A stretch of DNA of 64,000 bases, taken from Piper betle. Lineage: Eukaryota; Streptophyta; Magnoliopsida; Piperales; Piperaceae. Both the position numbers and the translations under genes were made by a program. The stretch is from positions 1 through 64,000 of the forward strand of contig JAURVB010014142.1 of NCBI GenBank assembly GCA_033002965.1, given 5' to 3'. The first letter of the stretch is position 1. Each line of letters opens with the position of its first letter. The notes beneath the pieces are model-generated. The model was not told where the DNA came from. It did no database searches and saw only the letters and a program-made list of their open reading frames with translations. This document shows positions 12,533 to 24,172 of this stretch, in pieces.

Positions 12533-12992
12533 GTTTGTTTATCTCACTATATTTGTATTTTCTTTTTCTTTTCAGAGCAAAATACTTATTTTACTTCAAT
12601 TGTTTGAAGTCATTGTTGTGTTTCAATCTATCATTTGCTTGGCATATGCCCTGTTTTTCAGTTGTAACTAAGAAAGAAGTTAAGTCTCCATGCTCTCACA
12701 TGGGTAGACACCAATTTTTCATTTGAAAGAATAGTGGACTTGAGTTGATCCAACAAGAAAACAGGGAAATTTAGATGTTAGAGTGCCTGCATCAAATCAT
12801 TTGATATTCTAATGTGTGCGTGCACTTGTTTAATCCTTTGGATACTTTTTTGATAGGCTGCTTAATTATTTATACACATGATAGGATTTACCATCTTGCT
12901 GGAGTCCATTCTCGCCTTGAATTATCCGAGCTCGATGATTCAACAATTTATCTTTTACTATTTTTGTCTTGCCTTTTTTCAATAAATTTTAG
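12533..12992 (+). other. Probable 5'-UTR intron of the CNL gene
   Basis: A donor (CACAAG then GTTTGT) at 12533 and an acceptor (AAATTTTAG) ending at 12992 bracket an AT- and T-rich stretch with no coding frame. The spliced leader would reach the ATG at 13045 after 52 bases. The degraded paralogue near 46345 keeps a similar donor (TTACAAG then GTTCAT). This is inferred from sequence only. Confidence 0.45.
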
Positions 12993-13044
12993 GTCTTGAA
13001 TTCGCCATTTGGATTATCAAGTAATTGCCCTCGTTGAGAAGCGC

Positions 13045-15171
13045 ATGGCGTTCCCAGCGAAGCCAGAAGCAGCTCTCGCCAGTTGTTTTCGTAATATATT
13101 ACAAGATATGCATCCGATCTTCAATTCCAATGACCTGTTGAGCTTTTGGGACATAGATCAAGAGCTGGAAACTCTGGAGAAGTTATTACAAAGCATTCCA
13201 GATGTGCTCAATGACGCTGAGTGGAGAAGCCCTACTGAAGGAAGAGTAAATGTTTGGATGGACGATCTAAGGGAACTTCTCTACTGCATAGAGGACTTCG
13301 TGGATGACATGAACATCGAGCGAGTTCGGATTGAGAAGCAATTAGCAGCCAAGAATCAAGCAGCCTTTACCGCCCAGAATCAATTAGAAGCCCAGAATTA
13401 CAACTCACTGGATCATCAAGCGGCTAGTTTATACACTCTTTGGGATATCATGGCAGACAGTACCTCCCAAAAGAAAAAATTTTCGAAAAGCATGAAAGAA
13501 ATCATTGATAACCTAGAGAATATTGAAAAAGAGGCAAAGAAGCTGAACCTTAACCCACAAGCATTGGCGGGGACCCCAGTGACAAGTATTGCTGTTAAAG
13601 ATGGAGAGGATATTGGTCCCTTGGTGGATGAGTCTGAGATATATGGTCGACAGGAGGATAAGGATCATGTAATAAAGTTGCTAATGAATCCTAATGATTC
13701 AAGCAGGAACTACTCAGTGGTTTCCATAGTGGGAATGGGAGGGGTAGGGAAAACTACTCTTGTCCGTCTTGTCTTAATGGATGAAAGGGTCAAAAGCCAC
13801 TTTGATATGCAAAGTTGGGCTTGTGTTTCTGATGATTTCGACTTTAGCAGGGTTGTAAGAGAGCTTATTGAGTATATCAGTGGGGGAAAAACTTCCAAGA
13901 TGACAACTGCAGCCCTGCTTAAAAGTCTCAAAGGCATGGTAACTGCCAAGAAAGTTTTGTTTGTACTCGATGACATGTGGACGGTGGAAGCATGGGAGAA
14001 GCTCAAGGGGGCATTTACTCATTGTGCTGGAGGAAGCAAAATTCTTGTCACCACTCGTAATAAAAACATTGGGCATGCTATTAATGACAAGGAGATATAC
14101 GAGTTGCAAACATTGGAGGACAATTATTGTTGGGTTTTGTTCAAAGAGAAAGCTTTTGGTGGAGTGGTTGACGAAAGGTTAGAAAGAATAGGAAAAAAAA
14201 TTGTGAAAAAATGTAAAGGAGTTCCTCTGGCAGTCAAGGTCATTGGAAGTTCCTTACGGATTGCTCCCGAGGAAATGTGGGAAAGTACATTAAATAATGA
14301 AATATGGGAATCAATGCATGTGACAAAAGATGGAATCTTCCCGGTCTTGAAATTGAGTTACAATTATTTGCCTTCTTCTCTGAAACGTTGCTTTCAGTAC
14401 TTTGCAGTTTTCCCAACTGATTATTACTTTGAAAGAGATAATTTGGTTAGACTATGGATTGCGGAAGGTCTAATAGAATCTAGAGAGGGAGGAATGTTGG
14501 AAGACATTGGGTGTAATTATTATATTGAGTTGCAAAGAAGGTGTATCATTCAAGAAGATGGCAGGATGCACGACCTCCTACATAGTCTAGCATGCTTGGT
14601 TTCAGGTAAATTTTTTCGTCATTCAGCCAAAGGCAGCAAATCATACACGCATATGAGAAGTATCCGACATCTATTCTTGAAAGATAAAGAAGTGAGCTGT
14701 GAAATGTTTGATAAAGCCAAAAACCTTCGTACGCTTTTGGTGTTTGAAAGGCATTTGTTTGACAAGATTAATCTTAAATGGACACTCTTGCGTGTTTTAG
14801 ATCTAAGTTTCAGTGACTTAACGGAGCTACCAAGTTCTGTGGGAAACTTAAAGCACCTTCGTTACCTCAACCTCTCACGGTGTAATAATCTTCAAAGTCT
14901 CCCAGATTCAATATGCGAGCTTCATAATTTACAAACACTTGACCTCACTGAGTGCTATCGTATGAGGGGTAGTGCCCTACCGACTCACATGGGAAACCTC
15001 CAGAATTTAAGGTTTTTAAGTCTTAGTTGGATGTCAAATCTGTCAGCTTTGCCCAGCTCAATTGTCAAACTATCCAATCTGTTGACGTTGGATCTCGGAA
15101 GGTGTGGGAACCTTACTTGCATGCCGGATAATATAGGAGGTCTACAAAGTTTACAAAGACTCATCGCTTAA
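13045..15171 (+). CDS. CC-NBS-LRR (CNL) disease-resistance protein, LRR truncated by frameshift
   Basis: Intracellular immune receptor of the RGA-like CNL class. These are ADP/ATP switches that sense pathogen effectors in the cytosol. I place the start at ATG 13045, because the reading frame open further upstream only has a TTG at 13009. The product is 708 residues. Motifs: Rx-type coiled coil with EDFVDD at 83-88, P-loop GMGGVGKTT at 230-238, kinase-2 LDDMW at 308-312, GVPLA at 392-396, RNBS-D CFQYFAVFP, and MHD at 508-510, followed by about six LRRs. All switch motifs are canonical. The frame closes at TAA 15169-15171, while LRR coding continues in another frame from about 15170. The family usually has 900-1200 residues. 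It could still be expressed as a short-LRR protein. Confidence 0.88.
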   Translation: MAFPAKPEAALASCFRNILQDMHPIFNSNDLLSFWDIDQELETLEKLLQSIPDVLNDAEWRSPTEGRVNVWMDDLRELLYCIEDFVDDMNIERVRIEKQLAAKNQAAFTAQNQLEAQNYNSLDHQAASLYTLWDIMADSTSQKKKFSKSMKEIIDNLENIEKEAKKLNLNPQALAGTPVTSIAVKDGEDIGPLVDESEIYGRQEDKDHVIKLLMNPNDSSRNYSVVSIVGMGGVGKTTLVRLVLMDERVKSHFDMQSWACVSDDFDFSRVVRELIEYISGGKTSKMTTAALLKSLKGMVTAKKVLFVLDDMWTVEAWEKLKGAFTHCAGGSKILVTTRNKNIGHAINDKEIYELQTLEDNYCWVLFKEKAFGGVVDERLERIGKKIVKKCKGVPLAVKVIGSSLRIAPEEMWESTLNNEIWESMHVTKDGIFPVLKLSYNYLPSSLKRCFQYFAVFPTDYYFERDNLVRLWIAEGLIESREGGMLEDIGCNYYIELQRRCIIQEDGRMHDLLHSLACLVSGKFFRHSAKGSKSYTHMRSIRHLFLKDKEVSCEMFDKAKNLRTLLVFERHLFDKINLKWTLLRVLDLSFSDLTELPSSVGNLKHLRYLNLSRCNNLQSLPDSICELHNLQTLDLTECYRMRGSALPTHMGNLQNLRFLSLSWMSNLSALPSSIVKLSNLLTLDLGRCGNLTCMPDNIGGLQSLQRLIA

Positions 15172-17385
15172 TGGTACTTTCATATTTAGCATTAATTCTA
15201 ATTTCATTTGCAAACTTCAAAAATTACAATTGTTATACTTTTCAGGTTGCCATTCTATTTCACACTTGCCAAGTGAGATAGGAAACCTTCAACATCTAAG
15301 GGAGTTGCTGGATTTGCTGGAGTTCAATATCTTGTCTACCAGAATCACTATGCAGTATCCGCAATTTACGAGTATTAGATATTTCTGGTTGCGGAAGTCT
15401 CAATTCATTACCACGCAACATAGGAAACCTAACATGCATTCAGAAACTCAGATAGATTCGTTGTTGGAAGAGAAGAAGGACATGGCATCGAAGAGCTCAA
15501 GGACATGAACAAGCTCCAAGGCGAACTGGTTATCTCATGTCTGGCAAATCTACAAAGTGTTGAACATGCGCTGATGGCTAACTTGAAAAAAAGTACTTGA
15601 TGAAATACATTTCGACTGGGGTAATGAAGGTCATGAATCTCATGATAGTATTAATGATTTAGAAGATGTTTCAGATGTTGCTGACAGAGAATTGGAGGCA
15701 AGGGTGCTTGATGCACTTGAGCCTCATCCCACGTCGCTCAAGTCCTTATCTTTCCGCAACTATCGTGGTGGAAGGATTCCGAAATGGCTGTCCGCTTTGA
15801 GTTTCCCTATTCTCAAGAACTTAGTTATGGAAGGACTCAAGGGGATAAACAGAATGGTGGATCTAGAGCTTCCTTCACTGGAGCGGCTTGAGATTGAAAG
15901 TTGCCTCAAGTTAAAAGATGTTTCCATGGGAGTTCCAAACTTGATTAGACTTGTGGTGTTAGCATGTCGAGATTTAACCACATTGTCAATCAGTCCATCT
16001 CTTGGGAATTCCAGCTCTTCTCTCGCATCATCGATATTGGACCTTCCCCAACTGAAGGAGCTTACATTTAGGGGTTGCTCCAGTTTGAGGGATATTTGCA
16101 TGGTGCTGCTACCTGGGTTGGAAGAATTACAGATTGAAGATTGCAAAGAGTTAAAGATGATATATGTTGATCATATGCCGAATCTACGGAAGTTGATGCT
16201 CAAGTCATTACCTAACCTCACTCTGCTCTCGGGATTTCATCCCGGGTCATCGTTCGTCGCTCGCATCATTCAAGGAGGCTGTCCATTTCTTCTGGGATGT
16301 GAACATGAACTTATATCATTGGAATTCCCTAACCTCAGAAGACTTGAATGTACAGGAATGCCCCAAGTTGAAATTCAGCCCGGAGGTGTTGCTCCACTTT
16401 ACGTCTCTCAAATCCATCACCTTCTCAGGCGACCAACTGGAAGCCCTAAAAGTGGCGTCTCTTCAAAACCTACCTCGTTTAGAGACCATGGTAATGACGG
16501 GCATTGCAGGGGAGTTGCTTCTACTTGTGGGGGATGATGAGGCTGGTTCCACATCTAGTTCCCTTCCCCCACATTGACGAGATTGGAAATAAAAAATTGC
16601 CCAAACCTGACCCACCTACCCAAGGCATTGCGCACCATCGCCTCCCTTCGAGCACTGATAATCAGCGACTGCCCGGAGTTGGTGTCGTTCCCTGAGACAG
16701 GGCTTCCTCCCTTGCTTCAAGAACTTCGTGTATTTTCATGCAAGAATCTCCAATACTTTCCTACAGGCGGCGGTATGTTCCCTATCCTCGAACACTTGGA
16801 TGTACAGGAATGCCCCAAGTTGAAATTCAGCCCGGAGGGGTTGCGCCACTTGACGTCTCTCGAATCCATCACCTTCTCAGGCGACCAACTGGAAACCCGT
16901 TTAGGGCTTCCACTGGTGGGGGATGATGAGGCTGGTTCCACATCTAGTTCCCTTCCCCCACATTGACGAGATTGGAGATAAAAAATTGCCCAAACCTGAC
17001 CCACCTACCCAAGGCATTGCTCACCATCGCCTCCCTTCGAGACACTGGAAATCAGGGACTGCCCGGAGTTGGTGTCGTTCCCTGAGACAGGGCTTCCTCC
17101 CTTGCTTCAAGTACTTGATGTATTTAGATGCAAGAATCTCCAATACTTTCCTACAGGCCTCAATGACCACACGTCCCTGCGACAACATATTTTTTCATAG
17201 ATTGTGAACGGGTAGAAGCCCGACCAGACGACGGACCCCCTCCCAACTTTGATCGCCTGGATGTTTGGAAGTGCCCAAAACTGGAGCAGCAGATCAAACA
17301 ACACAGGAAAGATTGGCTTCCTAAAACGCGTTTTATAAAATTGATGTACCAAAAATGTGTAGCTTTGCTTATTTTGCAATGAGGC
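15172..17385 (+). pseudogene. Out-of-frame LRR remainder and 3' tail of the CNL gene
   Basis: LRR coding resumes in the next frame with KLQKLQLLYFSGCHS near 15213, then shifts again near 15480. A third shift falls in an A run at about 15582-15589. A long open stretch follows at 15692-16350 (IPKWLSALSFPILKNLVMEG). The tail contains a tandem duplication (16351-17150). In both duplicated units the same single base is missing at the CCACATTGACG site, so that break predates the duplication. The conserved end (CPKLEQQIKQHRKDWLP in its best frame) lies at about 17265-17325. Together with 13045-15171 this would be a full-length CNL with several 1-nt breaks. Confidence 0.8.
16351..17150 (+). repeat. 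Internal tandem duplication in the LRR 3' region
   Basis: TACAGGAATGCCCCAAGTTG occurs at 16351 and 16803 (offset 452). GGGATGATGAGGCTGG occurs at 16531 and 16920 (offset 389). The difference is a 63-bp deletion in the second unit. The duplicated blocks include CPKLKFSPE-type repeats, so the event changed LRR number. Confidence 0.85.
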
Positions 17386-17772
17386 AATGTAGTAGCTGCT
17401 AATTTGGACCGTGAATCTACGTTGTTAACTGGTAGTGATTATTTACGCGTTAGAGTTAAGACTTCTGAACTTAACTCTCCCTTTTGTTTGGCAATCAGGA
17501 CCTTGCACAATCCAAAAATGTGAGCAAAAGTTAATACTTTGTGAAATGTACGCAAATAAATGAGTAAATGAATTTATAAATTCATTTAAAGGCTCTTATA
17601 TTGCATGAAATTACCGATATTAGCGCAGGATCTTACCCAATCTTTGATTAAATTTCTTTGTCAATAATAAATTAGCCGTCAAATAAAATGAGCAGAACAG
17701 ATACTGTAGTGCTTTGGTTTTACGAACCCAATCCTAGACTAGCATCTAGAGTACAATTTGTAGGTAAATGAT
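17386..17772. other. Spacer between CNL tail and MOCOS-like copy I
   Basis: The first part (to about 17500) is the CNL 3' flank, also present at 33220-33340 and 33450-33551. The rest is AT-rich, with nothing recognisable. Homology to the MOCOS-like upstream region seen at 34289-35095 and 58983-59827 is absent. Confidence 0.6.
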
Positions 17773-19435
17773 AGAGTACAATCCTTATCTGAAGCCTTCT
17801 CCAATTTCACCAAGCGTACCCTTCTTACGCAGAGACAGAGCAAGTCGACAAGATCAGAGCCCATGAGTATCACCATTTCTCTGTATTCAACAGTGTATTC
17901 CTCGACTACAACGGGCTCGGTCTCTTCTCCAACTTCCCACAACATCAGACGTGCTTGGCACCTTCGACATCTCATACTTCCTCCCTCTTTCAATCAGTTT
18001 TCTTTGACATCTCATACAAATCAGTGAGCCTCAACTCTCAACTACTGTACGGGGATCACGAAACTCCTCTTGAGTATGCAATCAGGAACAGGATGATGGA
18101 ATTCCTTAACCTGTCCGAGAATGACTACCAAATGGTGTTCACAGCTAACAGAGCTTCGGCCTTCAAGTTGCTTGTAGAATCCTATCCTTTTCAGGCCAAC
18201 AAGAGGCTTCTGACAGTGTATGATCATGAAAGTGAAGCAGTAAAAGAAATGATAGACAGCTCTTGTAAAAGAGGAGGTAGGATCATGTCAGCTCAGTTTT
18301 CCTGGCCCAGCTTGAGGATTAACACGGACAAGCTTAGGAAGACGGTGGTTGGCAATCAGAAGAAGAGGAAGAAGAAGAAAGGCTTGTTTGTCTTCCCTCT
18401 CCAATCACAAATCACTGGAGCTCGCTACTCTTACTTGTGGATGACCATTGCCCAAGAGAATGGTTGGCATGTATTGCTGGATGCTTCTGCTCTAGGCCCC
18501 AAAGACATGGATACTCTGGGACTCTCACTCTTCCATCCAGACTTCATCATCTGCTCTTGTTTCAAGGTGTTTGGAGAAGACCCATCGGGGCTCGGATGCC
18601 TCTTTGTGAAGAAGTCCACCATTTCCTCCATAGAAGCTTCGGCAATGGCGAAAAGCATTGGCATAGTCAGCATTCTACCACCAACAGCTCTTTCTTTCCT
18701 TCAAGAAGGTTCATCAGGCGCAGAATCACGGTCTATGGAAGATGTTATAACAAGCTCACTTTCTGATGGGAGGCAGCTTGAAGTGGGAGCTTGAAGATTG
18801 AATTGGACAAACCAGAATCAATATCAAAGACCGAAAATTACAATGATTTTCATTCACAAGAAATAGATGGGAGCTTGAAGATTGAATGTAGGGGGTTGGA
18901 TCATGCAGATTCACTAGGACTTATACTCATCAGCAATAGAATCAGGTACCTGGCAAACTGGTTGGTGAGTGCACTCATGAAGCTCCGGCATCCTCATGCA
19001 GAGAGTGGGATTCCTCTAGTGAGGATATATGGCCCCAAGGTTAAGTTTGACAGGGGCCCCTCACTGGCATTCAACATATTGGATTGGAATGGACAGAGAG
19101 TTGAACCTGCTTTAGTCCAGAAGCTTGCTGATAGGAATAACATCTCCTTGAGCTATGGCTTCCTGCAAAATATTTGGTTCTCTGAGAAGTACGAGTACGA
19201 CAAGCAGACAGTGCTAGAGACAAAATCTAAGGCACCGCTCATTGTTGGAGACAAGAAAAGAAAACAGAAAGCTGCCATTGGAGTGCAAGTAGTAACTGTT
19301 TCAATAGGGTTTCTGGCAGATTTTGAAGATGTTTGTAGACTGTGGGCTTTTACGGCAAAGTTCTTGGATGCTGATTTTCTCGAGAAGGAAAGATGGAGAT
19401 ACATGGCACTCAATCAAGAGACGGTAGAAGTGTAA
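17773..19435 (+). pseudogene. MOCOS-like PLP-fold protein, pseudogene copy I (5'-truncated)
   Basis: Paralogue of the intact gene at 59828-61696. It lacks the promoter and about the first 60 codons. Homology begins near CTTATCTGAAGCC at 17782. A 1-nt loss near 17811 (ACCAAGCGTACC against ACCAAAGCTTACC) shifts the frame. The middle is open to TGA 18792-18794, created by a small replaced tract shared with copy II. After that the correct frame continues to TAA 19433-19435. The PLP-lysine context CFKVFG is retained. It is unlikely to make a full protein. Confidence 0.9.
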
Positions 19436-21776
19436 ACAAATTAATGTTGGTTGTGCAATGTTTGAAAACATGCTACTACTTAAATGTGATGTTTTCAGCC
19501 TGAGACAATGAATATCATTCTTTCAATACAGTGAGATGAGAAGAGGTTTCTTTCACATTAAGATAAGAACATGTTGCAACTTACTCTGGTGTTTATCTTA
19601 GACAGTTGATATCGTTATTTCAAGATGCCATATGATCAATAAAATTCCTTCTTTTTTGCATAATAAGCAGAGAAATACAAATGTGGAAATGCTTCATACT
19701 GCAACCAGTTAAATACTATCAAAATGATACAAAGCCTATAAAGTTTCTCCCTATAGTTCGCAGCTAAACATAATCAGTTGATGCAGAGAGAAGTTGAGAA
19801 TCTTGATGTGTGCAGTATCTAGGAACAACATTTGCAATCCAAAATACACTGCCTAGAAAATGCTCAACAGTACAAATAACAGTATAACACCCTGTCTATA
19901 AAATGCTTAACCACCATGAAAAGTTGAAATAAGTATGACCACATCCTTCTCTTCGAGTGTTGCATCCAGTTGACCACACAACTCCCAGTCACAATCATTT
20001 ATGAGAACTAAAACTCCCTTCCATACACACTTCAGAGAGGATAAACTCCTTCAGTATCCACTTCAAGAGGATAAACTTTTTGGATTAATGTAGAAGGAAA
20101 CAGAGTAGGAGGTTATAATAGAGGGTATAAACTGTGTCTCCTTTTATAAACATCTCAGGCCTCTCCTTAATTAAGTTTGTACGAACCCAGGAAAGCAATT
20201 TTTCATTTTCAACTGCAGCATATACCATAATAGATAAATTCTACTTAACAATGGCATGCTCAAATAAGAATTTCAATTTTTTCCAGGAAAAGAAGCTACC
20301 GTCTTTTCTCCATCTTTGAGCTTCACATCAACGTGATGAACCTTAACGGATTGGCAGAGAAGCTCGAGGCCTCCACTGAAACAGAAACTCACATAATTTA
20401 GGATTGACATGTATGTGAAAAAAACACAAACAATGTCAGAAGCAATGTCAAGGCAGGATAACCTAACATCTAAACAATGTCAGAAAGGCATTGTAACAGT
20501 AGCGATGCACATAACATCTTATATACCGAATGGCATGCAGATATAAGATTTTTCAATCTAAAATATGACCACAGTCAATTTCCTCATTTATTTTTAATCA
20601 TATCGATAGGGAGTGTGCACAGCTAGGATTTAATCAATGGACTAAATTGTAGTCTAGTTAATTGACACGGAACTTAGTAAAAGTATCATTTTTACTGGTT
20701 GGGAAGAGGGTGAGAACTTATAATGGTCTGAAGCTAGATACAAACAATTACAAAACACAGGGCCTACAAAAAATTTGCACTTAGCCTCCTCGTATGAAGG
20801 TTCCTCTAACCAAAACTATATGCATGGCAGATCCATTTATTTATATTAATCATAGCCCACATCTTCATGATTGCTAGAAAATTAGCAAAGTGATTAACAT
20901 ATCAGTATGTTTGTTCAGAAAGCATACATAGCTAATTCAAATTAAGTAAGGTTCCCCTTTTAAATAAAGGGAGAGCTCCTTCATCATGTAAATCTTACTA
21001 CATCCAAGTAAAGTAAGAACATCGCAAATGTATATATATCATTGCTATCATCTTCTACCTCAAAAATAATAAATAAAAATAAATAAATAATAAATAATAA
21101 AAAAGCAACAACATTTATCTTAAATACAAAATCATGCAAAGTTGTCAATCAAAAACAGAAAATCAATCATAGAATAAGTTACATCTCTTGTGCCCTGGGT
21201 ATTTATTGGTGGAAGTGGGGAGATGGGCGAGAAGGGATGGCTAAGGAGGGAGCGGCGATCATGGCCAAGGAGGAAGGCAGAGGCTGGCCAATATTTTTAT
21301 TACTTTATTATTTTTATTTTGTTGAATTAACGAAAAAAGAAAAAAAACTATTAAGAAGTTTTTAACTATTTATTTTAAAAACCAAAATTACTTTTTTTCA
21401 CTTGATTAACAATAATTCCTTTGGCTAAGCCTGCAAGGCGGACCCGTGAGAGCCTAGTTATAAAGAAAATTGTGTATTTTTTTCCAAATTTTATTTCATT
21501 AAAATAAAAAATAAATTAAATAATTTTTTTACGAGGAACTTAATTTGTTTCCCTTAAGATGATAGCTAAAAAGTGATTATCTAAAAATGAGAAAATGAGT
21601 GCAACAGTGTATGCAAAAAAAATTTTAATGATAGCAACAATTTTTGCTAATTTAATTGTTACTCAAACATACATTATGTATTCCGTGTGGTGTCCATTTT
21701 TAAAGTGTTGAATTTTATTTACGTTAAAAACTATGATGAGGTTGTTGGTTTGAGATTGATTGCCTTTGATGGTGTG
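19436..21776. repeat. Segmental-duplication flank, copy II (3' of MOCOS-like)
   Basis: Contains the MOCOS-like 3' UTR with an AATAAA near 19638 and then an AT-rich stretch homologous to 1-1864, 36933-39240 and 61697-63108. In its middle part copy II groups with copy IV: both have CTCGAGGCCTCCACTG and an extra AATGTCAGAA block. Copies I and III lack these. No coding region supported. Confidence 0.75.
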
Positions 21777-24172
21777 GATTTGGATCTTATTTGCTGGGAT
21801 TGAACAAGAGAACATATGACCAAGCAGGGGTTGATACAGAAGGTAACACACCTGGGAGCTACAAGGAGCCTGGTGTTGGTTGGATGACTAGTTTCTTCTT
21901 TGTTACTAGCTTTGTGGGACTCCTTGCTTTGGCTCCTCTTAGAAAGGTGATTAGCTTTAGCTTTTACCCTTCAACTCCATCTTCAATCCTGGATAATAAG
22001 TAATAGTATGATGATTTCTTCCTAGTTTTAACTTTTATCTCCTTGTCAAATCTACGCAATCAATTCCATTTGGATTTTACTGCAAAGCCGCTCATTGTAA
22101 GCTATCTTTACTTGCACTATTTGATAATCAGCTCACTGTTGTGTTGCAGATCATGATCATTGACTACAAATTGGCATATCCCAGCGGCACAGCCACAGCT
22201 GTCCTCATCAATGGCTTCCATATTCCACAAGGAGATGAATTGGCTAAGTGCGTAATCACTTATCTTCGGTAATAGTCTTAGAATGAGCAACAAGTTGATA
22301 GTTACCAAAGAAATATCTTTTGCAGGAAACAGGTTCTGGGTTTCACAAAATTCTTTTCGTTGAGTTTTTTGTGGGGATTGTTCCAATGGTTTGACTCAGG
22401 AGGAGAGCTGTGTTGCTTCAAACAGTTCCCTGCACTGGGGTCGAAAGCATGGAGACAATCGTACATTTTCTTGCATTTAATCAATTCCGGTCTTTCTTGA
22501 ACCTCTCTTGGTGGTGTTATGTTGACAAAACTCACTAGAAGAATACCTTGGTCTACAGATTTTACTTCGATTTCAGTATGACATACGTCGGAGCAGGGAT
22601 GATCTGTTCTCACTTGGCGAATCAGTCTCTACTACTGGGAGCAGTTCTGTCATGGGGAGTAATTGGTCCTCTGATACATCGTCTTAAAGTGGACTGGTAC
22701 CCTGAAAGCCTGAAAGCAGCATGAGAAGTTTGTAAGGATATAAGGTCTGCATAGGCAAGTTACTCTTTAGACATCGAACACCAAAAAACGCTTACCACTT
22801 GTCATCACTAACACTTAGGCTTATTATCGCCGAGACAACCGCCTATTGCTTCACATCCACAGTGCAATGCACGCAGTGTATTGATAGACAGAAGAGGATG
22901 CACTTGGGTGTACTAGCAAAAGCAAACTTGTATCACAAATCACTGGAGTCGGGGATATGATCCTATTCTGCAACTCTTGATCTTCACTAACCTTTGGCCT
23001 CGTGTGATGTTTTTTCTCACGAATTGAAGTCAAAGCTCATTTGTGCATAAAGGATGATGAAAAAACTCTTTATCATGACAGGTATTTATGTCCATTGCTC
23101 TCATTCTAGGAGACGGACTATACAACTTTAGCAAGATCCTCCTGATCACTATCAGAAGTGTCTTCCTCCGAAGGCTGCAACAACGTAAGAATTTAACCCC
23201 TCATTCAGATATAAATATATTTGAATTTCCTCATATTGACTTAAATCTACTAAGAAACAGAGAAGAAAGATCTGAGTCATGGTGAAATGCATCGGAATGA
23301 AACGTTCATCAAAGGCAACATACCAATGTGGACTGCCTGCGTAATTGGCTACGCTCTCTTCTCCATAATCTGCATCATCGCCATTCCTCGGGTGTTCCCA
23401 GAAATGAGATGGTACTATGTGCTCACAGCCTATATATTTGCACCTGCTCTCGGCTTCTGCAATGCTTATGGAGCTGGTCTAACTGACACAAATATTGCAT
23501 ACAACTACGGGAAAGTGTCTCTCTTTGTGCTAGCAGCTTGGGCTGGTAAAGGTTCAGGTGGTGTAGTTGCAGGTCTTGTTGGTTGTGGTTTAATGAAGTC
23601 CATAGTATCCATTTCAGCAGACCTCATGCAAGATTTCAAGTCTGCCCATCTTACTCTCACATCACCAAGATCCATGGTTCTTGGCCAGGCTATAGGAACT
23701 GCAATGGGATGCATCATAGCACCTCTCACCTTCTTCCTCTTCTATGAGGCGTTTGATGTTGGAAACCCTGACGGAGAGTTCAAGGCTCCTTATGCATTGA
23801 TCTACAGAAACATGGCAATAGTTGGGGTTGAAGGTTTCTCAGCTCTCCCACGCCATTGCCTACAGCTATGTTATTTATTTTTCTTCTTTGCAGCTGGAGC
23901 TTATTTGCTCAGAGATTTGCTTCCGAGCAAGTACCGGAGATTTGTTCCACTGCCAATGGCTGTGGCTGTGCCGTTCTTAGTTGGCGCCTACTTTGCCATT
24001 GACATGTGCGTTGGGAGCCTGATTGTGTTCGTGGCAGTGGAAAGGACAGCTTAATGCTTCCTGCGGTTGCCTCTGGTTTGATCTGTGGTGAGGGACTATG
24101 GGTTCTTCCATCATCCGTTCTTTCATTGTTGAAGATTAATCCTCCCATCTGTATGAAATTTATTTCAACTTA
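21777..24172 (+). pseudogene. YSL metal-nicotianamine transporter, pseudogene copy II
   Basis: Exons are recognisable at about 21777-21946, 22150-22247, 22326-22460, 22559-22740, 23082-23184 and 23261-24172. A 6-bp deletion removed the splice acceptor before the first visible exon. Exon 4 has a 4-bp loss, and TAA stands where other copies have CAA (TTGTAAGG near 22730). The large last exon is open from 23261 to TAA 24052-24054, with the OPT core (NAYGAGLTDTNIAYNYG, LTLTSPRSMVLGQAIGTA, ALIYRNMAIVGVEGFSALP). It then shifts frame through a 17-bp deletion near 24030. The ancestral stop is TAG 24170-24172. The N-terminal exons are absent. Confidence 0.9.

Noticed and set aside
13009..13044. Earlier start of the CNL at a TTG
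   Set aside because: Plant nuclear genes rarely start at TTG. A good ATG follows at 13045, and an intron acceptor lies just upstream.
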